39,601 nt of DNA, taken from an uncultured bacterium. GTDB taxonomy: Bacteria > Myxococcota_A > UBA9042 > PHBI01. The notes beneath the pieces were generated by a model. The model was not told the origin of the DNA. It saw only the letters and a program-made list of their open reading frames with translations, and did no database searches. The position numbers were made by a program, and so were the translations under genes. The DNA lies in assembly GCA_938040325.1 (NCBI GenBank), contig CALHXW010000387.1, forward strand, positions 1 through 39,601, given 5' to 3'. Shown here one piece after another: positions 1 through 7,397 of the stretch (position 1 is the first letter of the stretch; each line of letters begins with the position of its first letter).

Positions 1-776
1 GCGAGCGGCAGGTAGTTGGACGCGTGGTTGGTGCGGAAGACCGCGTCGGTGGGTGACGCTTCGGCGATGATCGTCCGCAGCTCCGCCAGCATGGTGGCGG
101 GCTCTGGCAGGGTGAACCTGCCGCTGGCCTCGAGCTTTGCAAGTGGCGTCCCGGCAACGACCGTCAGGGTCAGAGCCGCGACGTACTCGGGATCCATGTC
201 GCTGATGAGGGCGGCGGAGGCGCGTGCGTGCTCTGCTGAGCGCGCGGCGCCGCCTGCTCCGAGGAGCATGATCACCGAGCGCTGCAGTCCTGCAGCCGCG
301 GCGCGCCGGCTCGCGGTGACGAACTCGTCATAGGTGGCGCCCTTCGCAATGCGCTTGAGCGTGTCCGGGTCGCCAGACTCTGGGCCGAGGTAGAGGAGCG
401 TGAGGCCCGCGTTCGACAGCGCCTGGAGCTCGTCATCAGTCTTGGCGGCGACGTTCTGAGCGGTCGCGTAGCACGACGCGCGTCGCAGGTCGGGCCAGAG
501 CCGCTTGGCCTCCAACAGGATCTCAAGCCAGGTCTCGGTCGGCATCCCGAGCGCGTCGCCGTCGGCCACGAAGAGCTTGCTGACAGGAGCGTGGCTGCCG
601 GCTACGGCCTGCAGCTCGGAGAGCAGCTCTTCAACCGGCCGCTCTCGGTAGGCCTTGTGGCGGTACATCGCGCAGTACGTGCAGTGGTTGTGACTGCACC
701 CAATGGTGGCCTGCAGGATGAGGGCATCGTGCTCGGACGGCGGGCGGTAGAGCGGCGGCTCGTAGGTCGGCATCAT
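1..776 (-). CDS. Radical SAM enzyme, C-terminus cut by window edge
   Basis: The minus-strand frame opens with ATGATG at 776-771 and stays open to base 1, giving 258 visible codons without a stop, so the 3' end lies outside the window. Residues 20-32 read ATIGCSHNHCTYC, the CxxxCxxC cluster motif that binds the 4Fe-4S centre used to cleave S-adenosylmethionine. Further on are VADGDALGMP and LYLGPESGDPDTL, which fit the beta-strand pattern of Elp3/HemN/YgiQ-like radical SAM barrels. The substrate cannot be inferred. The gene starts 14 bases after the stop of the membrane protein at 791-1399, so the two are probably co-transcribed. No clear ribosome binding site precedes the start. Confident on superfamily, not on function. 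Confidence 0.85.
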   Translation of the reverse strand, partial: MMPTYEPPLYRPPSEHDALILQATIGCSHNHCTYCAMYRHKAYRERPVEELLSELQAVAGSHAPVSKLFVADGDALGMPTETWLEILLEAKRLWPDLRRASCYATAQNVAAKTDDELQALSNAGLTLLYLGPESGDPDTLKRIAKGATYDEFVTASRRAAAAGLQRSVIMLLGAGGAARSAEHARASAALISDMDPEYVAALTLTVVAGTPLAKLEASGRFTLPEPATMLAELRTIIAEASPTDAVFRTNHASNYLPL

Positions 777-790
777 CGACAACGCCCTGG

Positions 791-1399
791 CTACTTGGTC
801 GCGACGAACTTGCGGATCTTGGTCTCAAAAAACGCGGTCTGGCGCATCGCGACGTCACTCGCGTCGGCCGGTACGTAGGTGTCGAGGTAGCTCACGATGT
901 CCTTGCCATTACGCTGCAGAAACACGTCTGCACGCGAGCCGTCGAGACGGCGAATCTTGCTCGCGAGCAGGTCCCACTCGTCGAACTCCGACGCAGCGGC
1001 GTCAAGGCCTTCGCAGGCCGGGCTGTCGGGTTTATCGTGGCAGCTCAACAGCTCGTTGGGCACGGCGTCGCGCCAGAACCCGCTCGGTCCGGTCACGGAG
1101 TCGACGAGGTCGGCAAACGCCCGAAGTGCGGTCGCTGAGGAGCCGTCCTGCTGCGACAACGCGCGGTCCCACTTCTCAAGGTGCGTGTCTTTGTGCTTGG
1201 CCAAGCGCGACCAGACCTTGGCGCGGATCGCGTCGTCGCCGAAGCCTGCGCCCATCGTCGCGTTCGGGCTGGAGTCGCGGGACGTGTTGTCCGCGCCATC
1301 GTCGAGGATGACGATTGCCGTGACCACGGCTGCGACCGCGATCAGTCCGCCAGCAATCAGGCCCCAGGGGGTTCGTTTCGTCGTGTTGTGCTCGGCCAT
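791..1399 (-). CDS. Hypothetical single-pass membrane-anchored protein
   Basis: A 202-residue protein of unknown function. Residues 1-11 are polar and basic, and residues 12-32 (WGLIAGGLIAVAAVVTAIVIL) form one strong hydrophobic segment with no obvious signal-peptidase site, so it probably anchors the protein with its C-terminus outside the cytoplasm. The rest is soluble, acidic and apparently helical, with two cysteines around residues 119 and 128 that might pair in the periplasm. A GAGGAG ribosome binding site lies 8 bases before the ATG and supports this start. The downstream radical SAM gene begins 14 bases after the stop. I recognise no domain family. Confidence 0.7.
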   Translation of the reverse strand: MAEHNTTKRTPWGLIAGGLIAVAAVVTAIVILDDGADNTSRDSSPNATMGAGFGDDAIRAKVWSRLAKHKDTHLEKWDRALSQQDGSSATALRAFADLVDSVTGPSGFWRDAVPNELLSCHDKPDSPACEGLDAAASEFDEWDLLASKIRRLDGSRADVFLQRNGKDIVSYLDTYVPADASDVAMRQTAFFETKIRKFVATK

Positions 1400-1587
1400 T
1401 GTCGTTCTCCTCGTCGCTCGAATCGCCGGTCGCCCGGCACGGCGACTTACTTAGCATACACCGTGCCAACCAAAGCAGGGCAGCCTGCCGAGTCGACGTC
1501 CAGGCCGCTACCGGCGTGCTGGCAGGGGCGGAGCGGCGGGCGAGGCTCGTCGATCGCACGCGAACCGAGCACCGTCGGCGGACCGTT

Positions 1588-1633
1588 CGACAGTCGGTCC
1601 GACAGTCGAGCCGGTCGCTGCGACCGACAGTCG
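1588..1633. repeat. Three copies of 9-bp CGACAGTCG upstream of lipA
   Basis: Exact CGACAGTCG occurs at 1588-1596, 1600-1608 and 1625-1633. Start-to-start spacing is 12 and 25 bases. The set lies about 80-120 bases upstream of the proposed lipA -35 box. Repeated short boxes at this distance could be regulator binding sites, but GC-rich low-complexity sequence could also produce them. No regulator gene is adjacent. Confidence 0.4.
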
Positions 1634-1709
1634 TGACGCGGTCGACCTCGACATTCGGCGTCACCGCGGGCGGATACCGGCACGAGCGCTTCTCAACAGG
1701 CTCTAACGG

Positions 1710-1738
1710 TTTACATCGTGCCGTCGGGTGCCTATATC
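1710..1738 (+). promoter_or_regulatory. Putative sigma70-type promoter of lipA, near-leaderless
   Basis: TTTACA at 1710-1715 matches the -35 consensus at 5 of 6 positions. A 17-base spacer follows, then TATATC at 1733-1738, which matches the -10 consensus at 4 of 6. Transcription would begin near 1744-1746, only 3-5 bases before the ATG at 1749, so the message would be almost leaderless. This agrees with the lack of any Shine-Dalgarno sequence there. Confidence 0.5.
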
Positions 1739-1748
1739 TCGGCCCGCG

Positions 1749-2714
1749 ATGAAGTTTCCTATCATTAACAACGACGAGACCTCCCCCCGACCCAAGCCGC
1801 GCCGGCAACCCAAGCCTCCGTGGCTCAAGGTCCAAGCGCCGGGCGGTAAGCGGTATCTCGAGATCAAAAAGCGTCTCGAGGGGCTAGAGCTCTTCACGGT
1901 GTGCGAAGAAGCGCACTGCCCCAACATCGGCGAGTGCTGGGGCGGCGGGACCGCCACGATCATGTTGATGGGCGGGACCTGCACCCGGGGCTGTCGCTTT
2001 TGCGCGGTCGACACCGGCAAGCCCGCGCCGCTCGATCCGATCGAGCCGCTCCATGCGGCCCGCGCGGTGGTTCAGATGGGCGTCGACTACATCGTGCTCA
2101 CCTCGGTCAACCGCGACGACCTTGAAGACGGCGGCGCAGGACACTTCGCGGCTTGCGTCGCGGAGCTCAAGCGCCTCAACCCGGCCATCATGGTTGAGGT
2201 GCTGATCCCCGACTTTCAGGGCAACCTCGCAGCGGTCGACAAGCTCATCGATGTCGGCCCTGAGGTCATCGCCCACAACGTCGAGACGGTGCGCCGACTG
2301 TCCCGCGGCGTTCGCGACGTTCGCGCGACCTTCGACCAGTCTCTTGCCGTGCTCGACCACATCAAGCGCGCCGGTCGTGGGCGTGGACCGGGCGGCGTCG
2401 ATATCTTGGCCAAGACGTCGATCATGCTGGGGCTGTCCGAGACCGAAGACGAGGTCCGACAGGCGCTCAGCGACCTGCGTGAGCGGGACGTCGACGTGGT
2501 GACGTTCGGGCAGTATCTGCAGCCGACGAAGAAGCACCTCAGCGTCGTCGAGTTTGTGACGCCCGAGCGCTTCGATGCTTATGGCGAGATGGCCCGTGCG
2601 ATGGGGTTCGTCTACGTGGCGTCCGGTCCCCTGGTGCGCTCGAGCTACCGAGCAGGCGAGTTCTACCTCAAGGCCCACCTCGAGGCTGCGCGCGCCGAGG
2701 TTGCAGCCACGTGA
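1749..2714 (+). CDS. lipA: Lipoyl synthase
   Basis: LipA is a radical SAM enzyme that inserts two sulfurs into octanoyl groups already attached to the lipoyl domains of 2-oxoacid dehydrogenase E2 proteins. The 321-residue length is normal. Both cluster motifs are present: the auxiliary cluster cysteines at 52, 57 and 63 ([12 protein letters not shown]) and the SAM cluster cysteines at 78, 82 and 85 (CTRGCRFC). The C-terminal RSSY motif at residues 297-300 supplies the conserved serine ligand. I chose ATG 1749 over the in-frame GTG at 1728 because the GTG falls inside the putative promoter. The stop overlaps the next gene by 4 bases (GTGA), so lipoylation is translationally linked to the dehydrogenase genes downstream. 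Confidence 0.96.
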   Translation: MKFPIINNDETSPRPKPRRQPKPPWLKVQAPGGKRYLEIKKRLEGLELFTVCEEAHCPNIGECWGGGTATIMLMGGTCTRGCRFCAVDTGKPAPLDPIEPLHAARAVVQMGVDYIVLTSVNRDDLEDGGAGHFAACVAELKRLNPAIMVEVLIPDFQGNLAAVDKLIDVGPEVIAHNVETVRRLSRGVRDVRATFDQSLAVLDHIKRAGRGRGPGGVDILAKTSIMLGLSETEDEVRQALSDLRERDVDVVTFGQYLQPTKKHLSVVEFVTPERFDAYGEMARAMGFVYVASGPLVRSSYRAGEFYLKAHLEAARAEVAAT

Positions 2715-3514
2715 GCGTCGCGTCGATCAGTCTGGGGCGCGAGGGCGCGGGTCCCTTGCTAGAGCTGGTTCGTTTTCAGCTGGCCGCACGCGCCCTTGAA
2801 GAGCTGCTTGAGCGCTGGTGGCGAGCCGGTCGAGTTCCGAGGTTCGACCCGCCCGGTCGAGCGCGAACCGCTCAGATCGGCGCCGCCATGGGCTTGACGC
2901 CTGACGACCTGATCGTAGGTGGTCGCCGCGACTTTCCAGCCTCGATAGCCCGGGGGCATCGCTTCCGCGCGATCTTGCGCGCTGCCGTGGGCGGAGAGCC
3001 CCTTGGCGGCGCGGCTGCGGAGCTTATCGGGCGTGGGCCAGGGCGTGCGTCCGTCGCAGTCGGTCGCGCACTTGCGGCACGCCTGCAGCAGAGCGAGCGC
3101 GTGGTCTTGAGCTTCTTTGGCACCGCCGCCGTCCGTGACGGCAGCGCTCTTGGCGCAATCCGAGCAGCCCGAGACGTCAACGCGCCCGTCATCTTCGTGG
3201 CGCGAGGCCCGCTCTCAGGAGACCCGCCGCTGACCCACATCGACGCGGCGCTCGGCGTCAACGTCAAGGTGATGCTCGCCGACGACGGCACCGAGCTCCG
3301 ACGCGCGGTCGTCAACACGCGTCCCCGCGTTGCCCAGGGCGGCGGTCCCGTCGTCTTCGACGCCCGCTTCGGCGAGAGCCCTGCCGTCGCGCGCGACACC
3401 CAGCGGCTGCAGAGTGCTGGACAGCTGTCTGCCGAGTTCGAGCGCGCCGTCAACGACGAGATTCGTGCGGCGCTCTGGGAGGCGCGAAACCTTGTCGAGG
3501 GAGGGCCTTCATGA
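2711..3514 (+). CDS. Degenerate 2-oxoacid dehydrogenase E1 alpha-like subunit
   Basis: The 267-residue product aligns with E1-alpha of pyruvate or branched-chain 2-oxoacid dehydrogenases but is much shorter than the usual 320-400. [18 protein letters not shown] (residues 65-82) corresponds to the YRDH...LLARG region. The segment [19 protein letters not shown] (135-153) corresponds to the thiamine-diphosphate motif FGDGATSEG..EALNFA. The Mg-binding Asp of GDG is Thr138, the second Gly is Ala139, and the terminal NN is ArgGly (165-166). These residues normally hold Mg-thiamine diphosphate, so cofactor binding by the usual mode looks lost. The GTG start overlaps lipA by 4 bases, and the stop overlaps the E1-beta-like gene by 4. 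Position and fold are clear; the residue losses are seen in the sequence, and loss of activity is inference. Confidence 0.75.
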   Translation: MSVASISLGREGAGPLLELVRFQLAARALEELLERWWRAGRVPRFDPPGRARTAQIGAAMGLTPDDLIVGGRRDFPASIARGHRFRAILRAAVGGEPLGGAAAELIGRGPGRASVAVGRALAARLQQSERVVLSFFGTAAVRDGSALGAIRAARDVNAPVIFVARGPLSGDPPLTHIDAALGVNVKVMLADDGTELRRAVVNTRPRVAQGGGPVVFDARFGESPAVARDTQRLQSAGQLSAEFERAVNDEIRAALWEARNLVEGGPS

Positions 3515-4413
3515 GCGTTGCCGTCGCCGAGCTCGCCGCGAGCCTTCACCAGATCATGGACAGCGACCCCGGACTGTTGGTCCTAGGACCCGACGTTGGC
3601 GCGTACGGCGGGCGGTTTCGGGCGACGCGCGGACTCTTTGAGACCTACGGGGCCAGCCGCGTCATCGACCTCGACCCGACCCCTGTCACCCTCGTAGGTG
3701 TGGCGGTCGGTCTGTCTCAGGCCGACATGACGCCGGTCGTTGAGCTTGAGGGGCCGGCGTCGCTCGCTCAAGCGGCCTCGATCATTGCCTCCGAGCCAGG
3801 CGTTGGCCGGCTGGTCTTGCGGGTGCCGACCATCACCAGCGCGCGTGCAGACGCGCTTGAGCGAGTGCGCGGCGAAGGCCATGCCGCAAGCTTCAGCGCG
3901 ATCGAGGGCGCTATGGTGGTGTGCGCCAGTGCCCATAGTCCTCCGTCGCGCCTGCTCGAAGCCGCAGCGGCTCGCGACGGCGTGACGGTGATCATCGAAC
4001 CCACCGGTCTCTACCGAACGCCGCTGGCATCGTCGTCTGCGACCCAGCTTGGGACCGCTCAGGTTGTTCGGGACGGGGCAGACCTCACGCTGATGGGGTG
4101 GGGGGAGACGCTTGAGGTCCTGGTTGCCGCGGCTGCGGCCCTGGCGTCCGATGGCGTGCACGCGAAGGTCATCGATGTTCGCTGCCTGCACCCGCTCGAT
4201 GTTGTCACGCTCGGCAAGGTGGTTCGAGACTCTGGGCGCGCACTTGTGGCCCACGCAGCGGGGGCTGAAGCGCTCGCTGCCCAGGTCGCTCATGCGGCTC
4301 AGCGCGAGTCGTTTCTGAGCCTTGAAGCCCCCATCGAGACGCTCGTGGTTGAGCCAGGTCGCGAGAGCGTCCAGGCGGTCGTCGACGCCGCGACACGGGC
4401 ACTTCACTACTAG
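3511..4413 (+). CDS. Degenerate 2-oxoacid dehydrogenase E1 beta-like subunit
   Basis: A 300-residue E1-beta homologue (usual length about 325). LGPDVGAYGGRFRATRGL at residues 25-42 matches the family motif EDVG..GG.FR.T.GL. The stretch DLDPTPVTLVGVAVG (53-67) aligns with DTPISEMGFAGIAVG, putting Pro58 where the catalytic Glu that activates thiamine diphosphate should be. The glycine-rich loop before HSQS is replaced by GEGHAASFSA, keeping one His (124) but losing the Gln. The C-terminal transketolase-like domain (MGWGETLEVLVAAAAAL, then VIDVRCLHPLD) is well preserved. It is coupled to the E1-alpha-like gene by an ATGA overlap. Its TAG stop lies at the boundary of the 159-bp inverted-repeat element. 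It may be structural, or the partner of a different active subunit. Confidence 0.78.
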   Translation: MSVAVAELAASLHQIMDSDPGLLVLGPDVGAYGGRFRATRGLFETYGASRVIDLDPTPVTLVGVAVGLSQADMTPVVELEGPASLAQAASIIASEPGVGRLVLRVPTITSARADALERVRGEGHAASFSAIEGAMVVCASAHSPPSRLLEAAAARDGVTVIIEPTGLYRTPLASSSATQLGTAQVVRDGADLTLMGWGETLEVLVAAAAALASDGVHAKVIDVRCLHPLDVVTLGKVVRDSGRALVAHAAGAEALAAQVAHAAQRESFLSLEAPIETLVVEPGRESVQAVVDAATRALHY

Positions 4414-4570
4414 CAGCCCTCGGGGAAATAGAGCATCTGATGACGTCGGGATCTGTACCGCTGGAGCACCCATCGCCGAATCACTCTGTCCCGACCGAGT
4501 TTCTCGGCTCTGAGTGTTTCGGCGGCACACCTCCCTTCGTCCCAGCATCCGCATTTTCCCGAGGGCTGCT
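4412..4570. repeat. 159-bp element with 18-bp terminal inverted repeats, inside the operon
   Basis: The left end AGCAGCCCTCGGGGAAAT (4412-4429) and right end ATTTTCCCGAGGGCTGCT (4553-4570) are inverted repeats matching at 17 of 18 positions. The interior carries an imperfect hairpin at 4482-4516, with paired CACTC/GAGTG and CCGAG/CTCGG around a TTT loop. No coding frame fits within. The left terminus overlaps the E1-beta stop codon. This could be a small non-autonomous mobile element or a large RNA structure tuning E2 expression. I see no clear target-site duplication. Confidence 0.6.
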
Positions 4571-4594
4571 CGATCCATCGACGCGTCAGCGTCC

Positions 4595-4638
4595 GACCCC
4601 GAAACGCTCCTCTTCTGACCCCGAAACGCCCCTCTAAG
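4595..4638 (+). repeat. 22-bp tandem duplication before E2
   Basis: Two adjoining 22-base units at 4595-4616 and 4617-4638 begin with GACCCCGAAACGC and match at 18 of 22 positions. The end of the second copy runs into the AAGGA ribosome binding site (4636-4640) of the E2 gene, and three of the four differences are the bases that create that site. Confidence 0.65.
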
Positions 4639-4647
4639 GACGGTCTC

Positions 4648-5982
4648 ATGCGTTACGAGTTTCACCTCCCTGCGCTTGCTGAAGGCATGATGGAGGGCGA
4701 GATCGTCAGCTGGCTTGTCGGTGCTGGCGACGACGTTCGCGCCGACCAGCCGATTGTCGAGGTCATGACCGACAAGGCCACGGTCGTCGTCCAGAGCCCC
4801 TACGACGGCAAGGTGTTGGAGCTCGGCGCAGCCGACGGCGACATCGCCGATGTCGGCTCTGTCCTGTGGGTGATGGAGATTCAAGACGGCATCGCGCCCG
4901 CGGCGACCGCGCCCACCGCCGCTGCGAAGGCACCACCAACCGCTGCGCCTGCTGCACCGACTCAGCCAGCCGCAGCGGCAGCGGCACCCGCGACGGCCGA
5001 GGTCGCGGCGGCGCCACCGGCCGCGGCGGCTCGCGCGACGCCACCCGCACCTCGGGGCGCTGGCAAGGCACTGGCAACGCCTGCGACCCGGCGACTTGCG
5101 CGGGAGCTGGGCGTCGACATTGGCAGCGTCCGGGGAACCGGACCAGCGGGTCGTGTGACGGCCGATGACCTCCGTAAGCACGGTCAGGCAGTAGGCCCCG
5201 TTGCTGCGCCAGCGCCGTCGGTCGAGCGCGCGGCGCCCGCCTATGCGCCCGCGCGCCGTGCGGCAGCCAGCGATGCCGAGGTTGAAGAACGCGTGAAGCT
5301 GCGTGGACTCCGCCGGGCGATCTACGAGTCGATGGCGCGCTCCAAGTCCACCGCTGCCCACTTCACGTATGTCGACGAGGTCGACTGCGAGCTGCTGGTC
5401 GCCGCGCGCAACCGCCTCAAGCCAGCAGCCGCTGAGCGGGGCGTGAAGCTCAGCTACCTGCCCTTCATTGCAAAGGCGACGCTGCTGGCGCTGGCGCGGT
5501 TTGAGAAGGTCAACGCGTCGATGGACGACGCCGCGCAAGAGATCGTTCTCAAGCGGTACTTCCACCTTGGCATTGCCGCCGCCACGGACTCCGGTCTCAC
5601 GGTCCCCGTCATCAAGCACGCCGACCAGCTCTCGCTCTTGGACCTGGCGGGGCACATTCAAGACCTCGGACAGCGTGCTCGAACCAACCTGCTCAAGCCC
5701 GCGGAGCTCCGTGGATCGACCTTTACGATCTCAAGCCTTGGGCGGCTGGGCGGGCTCTTCGCAACGCCGATCATCAACCACCCGGAGGTGGCCATCCTGG
5801 GCATCCACGAGATGCAAAAGCGCGCGGTCGTCCGAGGGGATGACATCGTCGCGCGCACGATGATGAACATCTCGTTGAGCTTTGACCACCGTGTCATCGA
5901 CGGCCACGAGGGCGCCGCGTTCTGCCAGGCGATCAAGGCCTACCTCGAGCAGCCCGACCTCATGATGTTGGAGATGGCATGA
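4648..5982 (+). CDS. 2-oxoacid dehydrogenase E2 (dihydrolipoyl acyltransferase)
   Basis: A 444-residue E2 core subunit that transfers acyl groups from a lipoyl arm to CoA. It has one lipoyl domain at residues 1-77 with the lipoylated Lys43 in MTDKATVVV. A long Ala/Pro-rich linker follows, then a peripheral-subunit-binding domain near 140-176 (TPATRRLARELGVDIGSVRG), a second linker, and the acyltransferase domain with the active-site motif DHRVIDG near the C-terminus. All hallmark residues are intact, unlike in the E1-like genes upstream. AAGGA lies 7 bases before the ATG. The stop overlaps lpd by 4 bases. Substrate choice (pyruvate or branched-chain) cannot be settled from this sequence. Confidence 0.95.
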   Translation: MRYEFHLPALAEGMMEGEIVSWLVGAGDDVRADQPIVEVMTDKATVVVQSPYDGKVLELGAADGDIADVGSVLWVMEIQDGIAPAATAPTAAAKAPPTAAPAAPTQPAAAAAAPATAEVAAAPPAAAARATPPAPRGAGKALATPATRRLARELGVDIGSVRGTGPAGRVTADDLRKHGQAVGPVAAPAPSVERAAPAYAPARRAAASDAEVEERVKLRGLRRAIYESMARSKSTAAHFTYVDEVDCELLVAARNRLKPAAAERGVKLSYLPFIAKATLLALARFEKVNASMDDAAQEIVLKRYFHLGIAAATDSGLTVPVIKHADQLSLLDLAGHIQDLGQRARTNLLKPAELRGSTFTISSLGRLGGLFATPIINHPEVAILGIHEMQKRAVVRGDDIVARTMMNISLSFDHRVIDGHEGAAFCQAIKAYLEQPDLMMLEMA

Positions 5983-7397
5983 GCGCGACCGTCCGCACCA
6001 ACACGGTTGTCATCGGCGCCGGCCCTGGCGGCTATCCATGCGCGATTCGCCTCGCTCAGCTCGGCGTCGACGTTGTCGTCGTCGAAAAGGCCGAGCTCGG
6101 CGGCGTCTGCCTCAACGTCGGCTGCATCCCGTCGAAGGCGCTCATCAGCGCCTCCAAGCTTGTCGAGCAGGTTCAGCATGCGTCCACGATGGGGATCCAC
6201 GTCGACAACGTCCGCGTCGATCTCCGCGAGATGATCGACTGGAAGTCGACCATCGTGAACAAGCTCACGAGTGGCGTTGGCTCGCTCATCAAGGGCAATG
6301 GCGGTCGTGTCGTGCGCGGGACTGCCCGCTTCACGTCTGCATCGACACTCGTCGTCGACAGCGCCGACGGACAGACCACCATCACCTTCGACCACGCCGT
6401 TATCGCAACGGGCAGCCGGCCGAGCGCGATCCCAGGCTTTGCGTTCGACGGTGTTCATGTGGTCGGCTCGACCGAGGCACTGGCGTTTGACACCCTGCCA
6501 GCATCGATGGCGGTGATTGGTGGCGGCTACATCGGCATGGAGATGGGCGGCGTCTACCAGCGCCTCGGCACCGACGTGACCGTGGTCGAGTACGCCGACC
6601 GAATCCTCCCTGGATTTGCTGCCGACCTCGTGCGGCCAGTGGCCAAGCGCTTCAAGCGCGGTGGCGGCACGGTGCTAGCGAAGACGCGGGCCGTCAGCTG
6701 GAAGCCCGGTCCAGGCGGCAGAGGCTGCGAGCTGACGGTCGAAGATCGCGCCAGCGGCGAGACCCGAACCCTTGAGGTTGACGTCATCCTGATGACCGTC
6801 GGGCGAACGCCAACGTCGCAAGGACTCGGGCTCGAGGCTCTCGGCTTAGCGACGGACGCGCGAGGCTTCATTGAGGTGGACGGCGAGCAGCGCACCGCCG
6901 TGGCCAACATCTTCGCGATCGGCGACGTGGCCGGCGAGCCCATGCTGGCGCACAAGGCGACCAAAGAAGGCGAAGTGGCCGCGGAAGTCATCGCCGGTAA
7001 GCCCGCGGCATTCGACAGCGTCGGCGTGCCCGCTGTGGTCTTCACCGATCCCGAGATTGCCTCCGTCGGCCTGAGCGAGCAGGCCGCCAAAGACGCTGGC
7101 CACCGGGTGCGCGTCGGCAAGTTCTCGTTCGGTGCCAATGGCCGCGCCTTATCGCTCAACGAGGGCGAGGGGTTTGTGCGAGCGATCATCGACGCGGACA
7201 CCCAGGTCGTGCTGGGCGTCGAGGCGGTCGGCCCCGAGGTCAGCAACCTCATCGCTGAGGCTGGGCTCGCACTCGAGATGGGCGCGGTGGCCGATGACAT
7301 TGGGCTGACGATTCACGCGCACCCGACGCTCTCCGAGGCGATCATGGAGGCGACGAACGCCGCGCTGGGTCACGCGATCCACGCCATGAACCGTTGA
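5979..7397 (+). CDS. lpd: Dihydrolipoyl dehydrogenase (E3)
   Basis: A 472-residue FAD enzyme that reoxidises dihydrolipoamide on E2 with NAD+. The N-terminal nucleotide-binding motif VIGAGPGG is followed by the redox disulfide GGVCLNVGC with Cys44 and Cys49. The second dinucleotide fold is VIGGGYIGMEMG, AIGDVAGEPMLAHKA gives the second FAD contact, and HAHPTLSEA contains the catalytic His that acts at the dimer partner's active site. Length and motifs are those of an active enzyme. An ATGA overlap joins it to E2, and its stop overlaps a possible TTG start of tcdA. Confidence 0.97.
   Translation: MSATVRTNTVVIGAGPGGYPCAIRLAQLGVDVVVVEKAELGGVCLNVGCIPSKALISASKLVEQVQHASTMGIHVDNVRVDLREMIDWKSTIVNKLTSGVGSLIKGNGGRVVRGTARFTSASTLVVDSADGQTTITFDHAVIATGSRPSAIPGFAFDGVHVVGSTEALAFDTLPASMAVIGGGYIGMEMGGVYQRLGTDVTVVEYADRILPGFAADLVRPVAKRFKRGGGTVLAKTRAVSWKPGPGGRGCELTVEDRASGETRTLEVDVILMTVGRTPTSQGLGLEALGLATDARGFIEVDGEQRTAVANIFAIGDVAGEPMLAHKATKEGEVAAEVIAGKPAAFDSVGVPAVVFTDPEIASVGLSEQAAKDAGHRVRVGKFSFGANGRALSLNEGEGFVRAIIDADTQVVLGVEAVGPEVSNLIAEAGLALEMGAVADDIGLTIHAHPTLSEAIMEATNAALGHAIHAMNR

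Larger units (their letters stand above)
1400..1748. other. Non-coding divergent spacer between hypothetical gene and lipA
   Basis: This 349-bp stretch separates the minus-strand gene at 1399 from lipA. No open frame in it looks protein-like. It holds three exact copies of CGACAGTCG (annotated separately), a small GTCGCC/GGCGAC inverted pair near 1426-1446, and the lipA promoter at its right end. I see no convincing promoter for the minus-strand gene. Confidence 0.6.

Noticed and set aside
3583..5661. A 692-codon minus-strand open frame opposite E1-beta and E2
   Set aside because: It is antisense to well-supported genes. The composition is Arg- and Gly-rich as expected from the reverse of GC-rich codons, and it spans the non-coding inverted-repeat element. 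No domain is visible.
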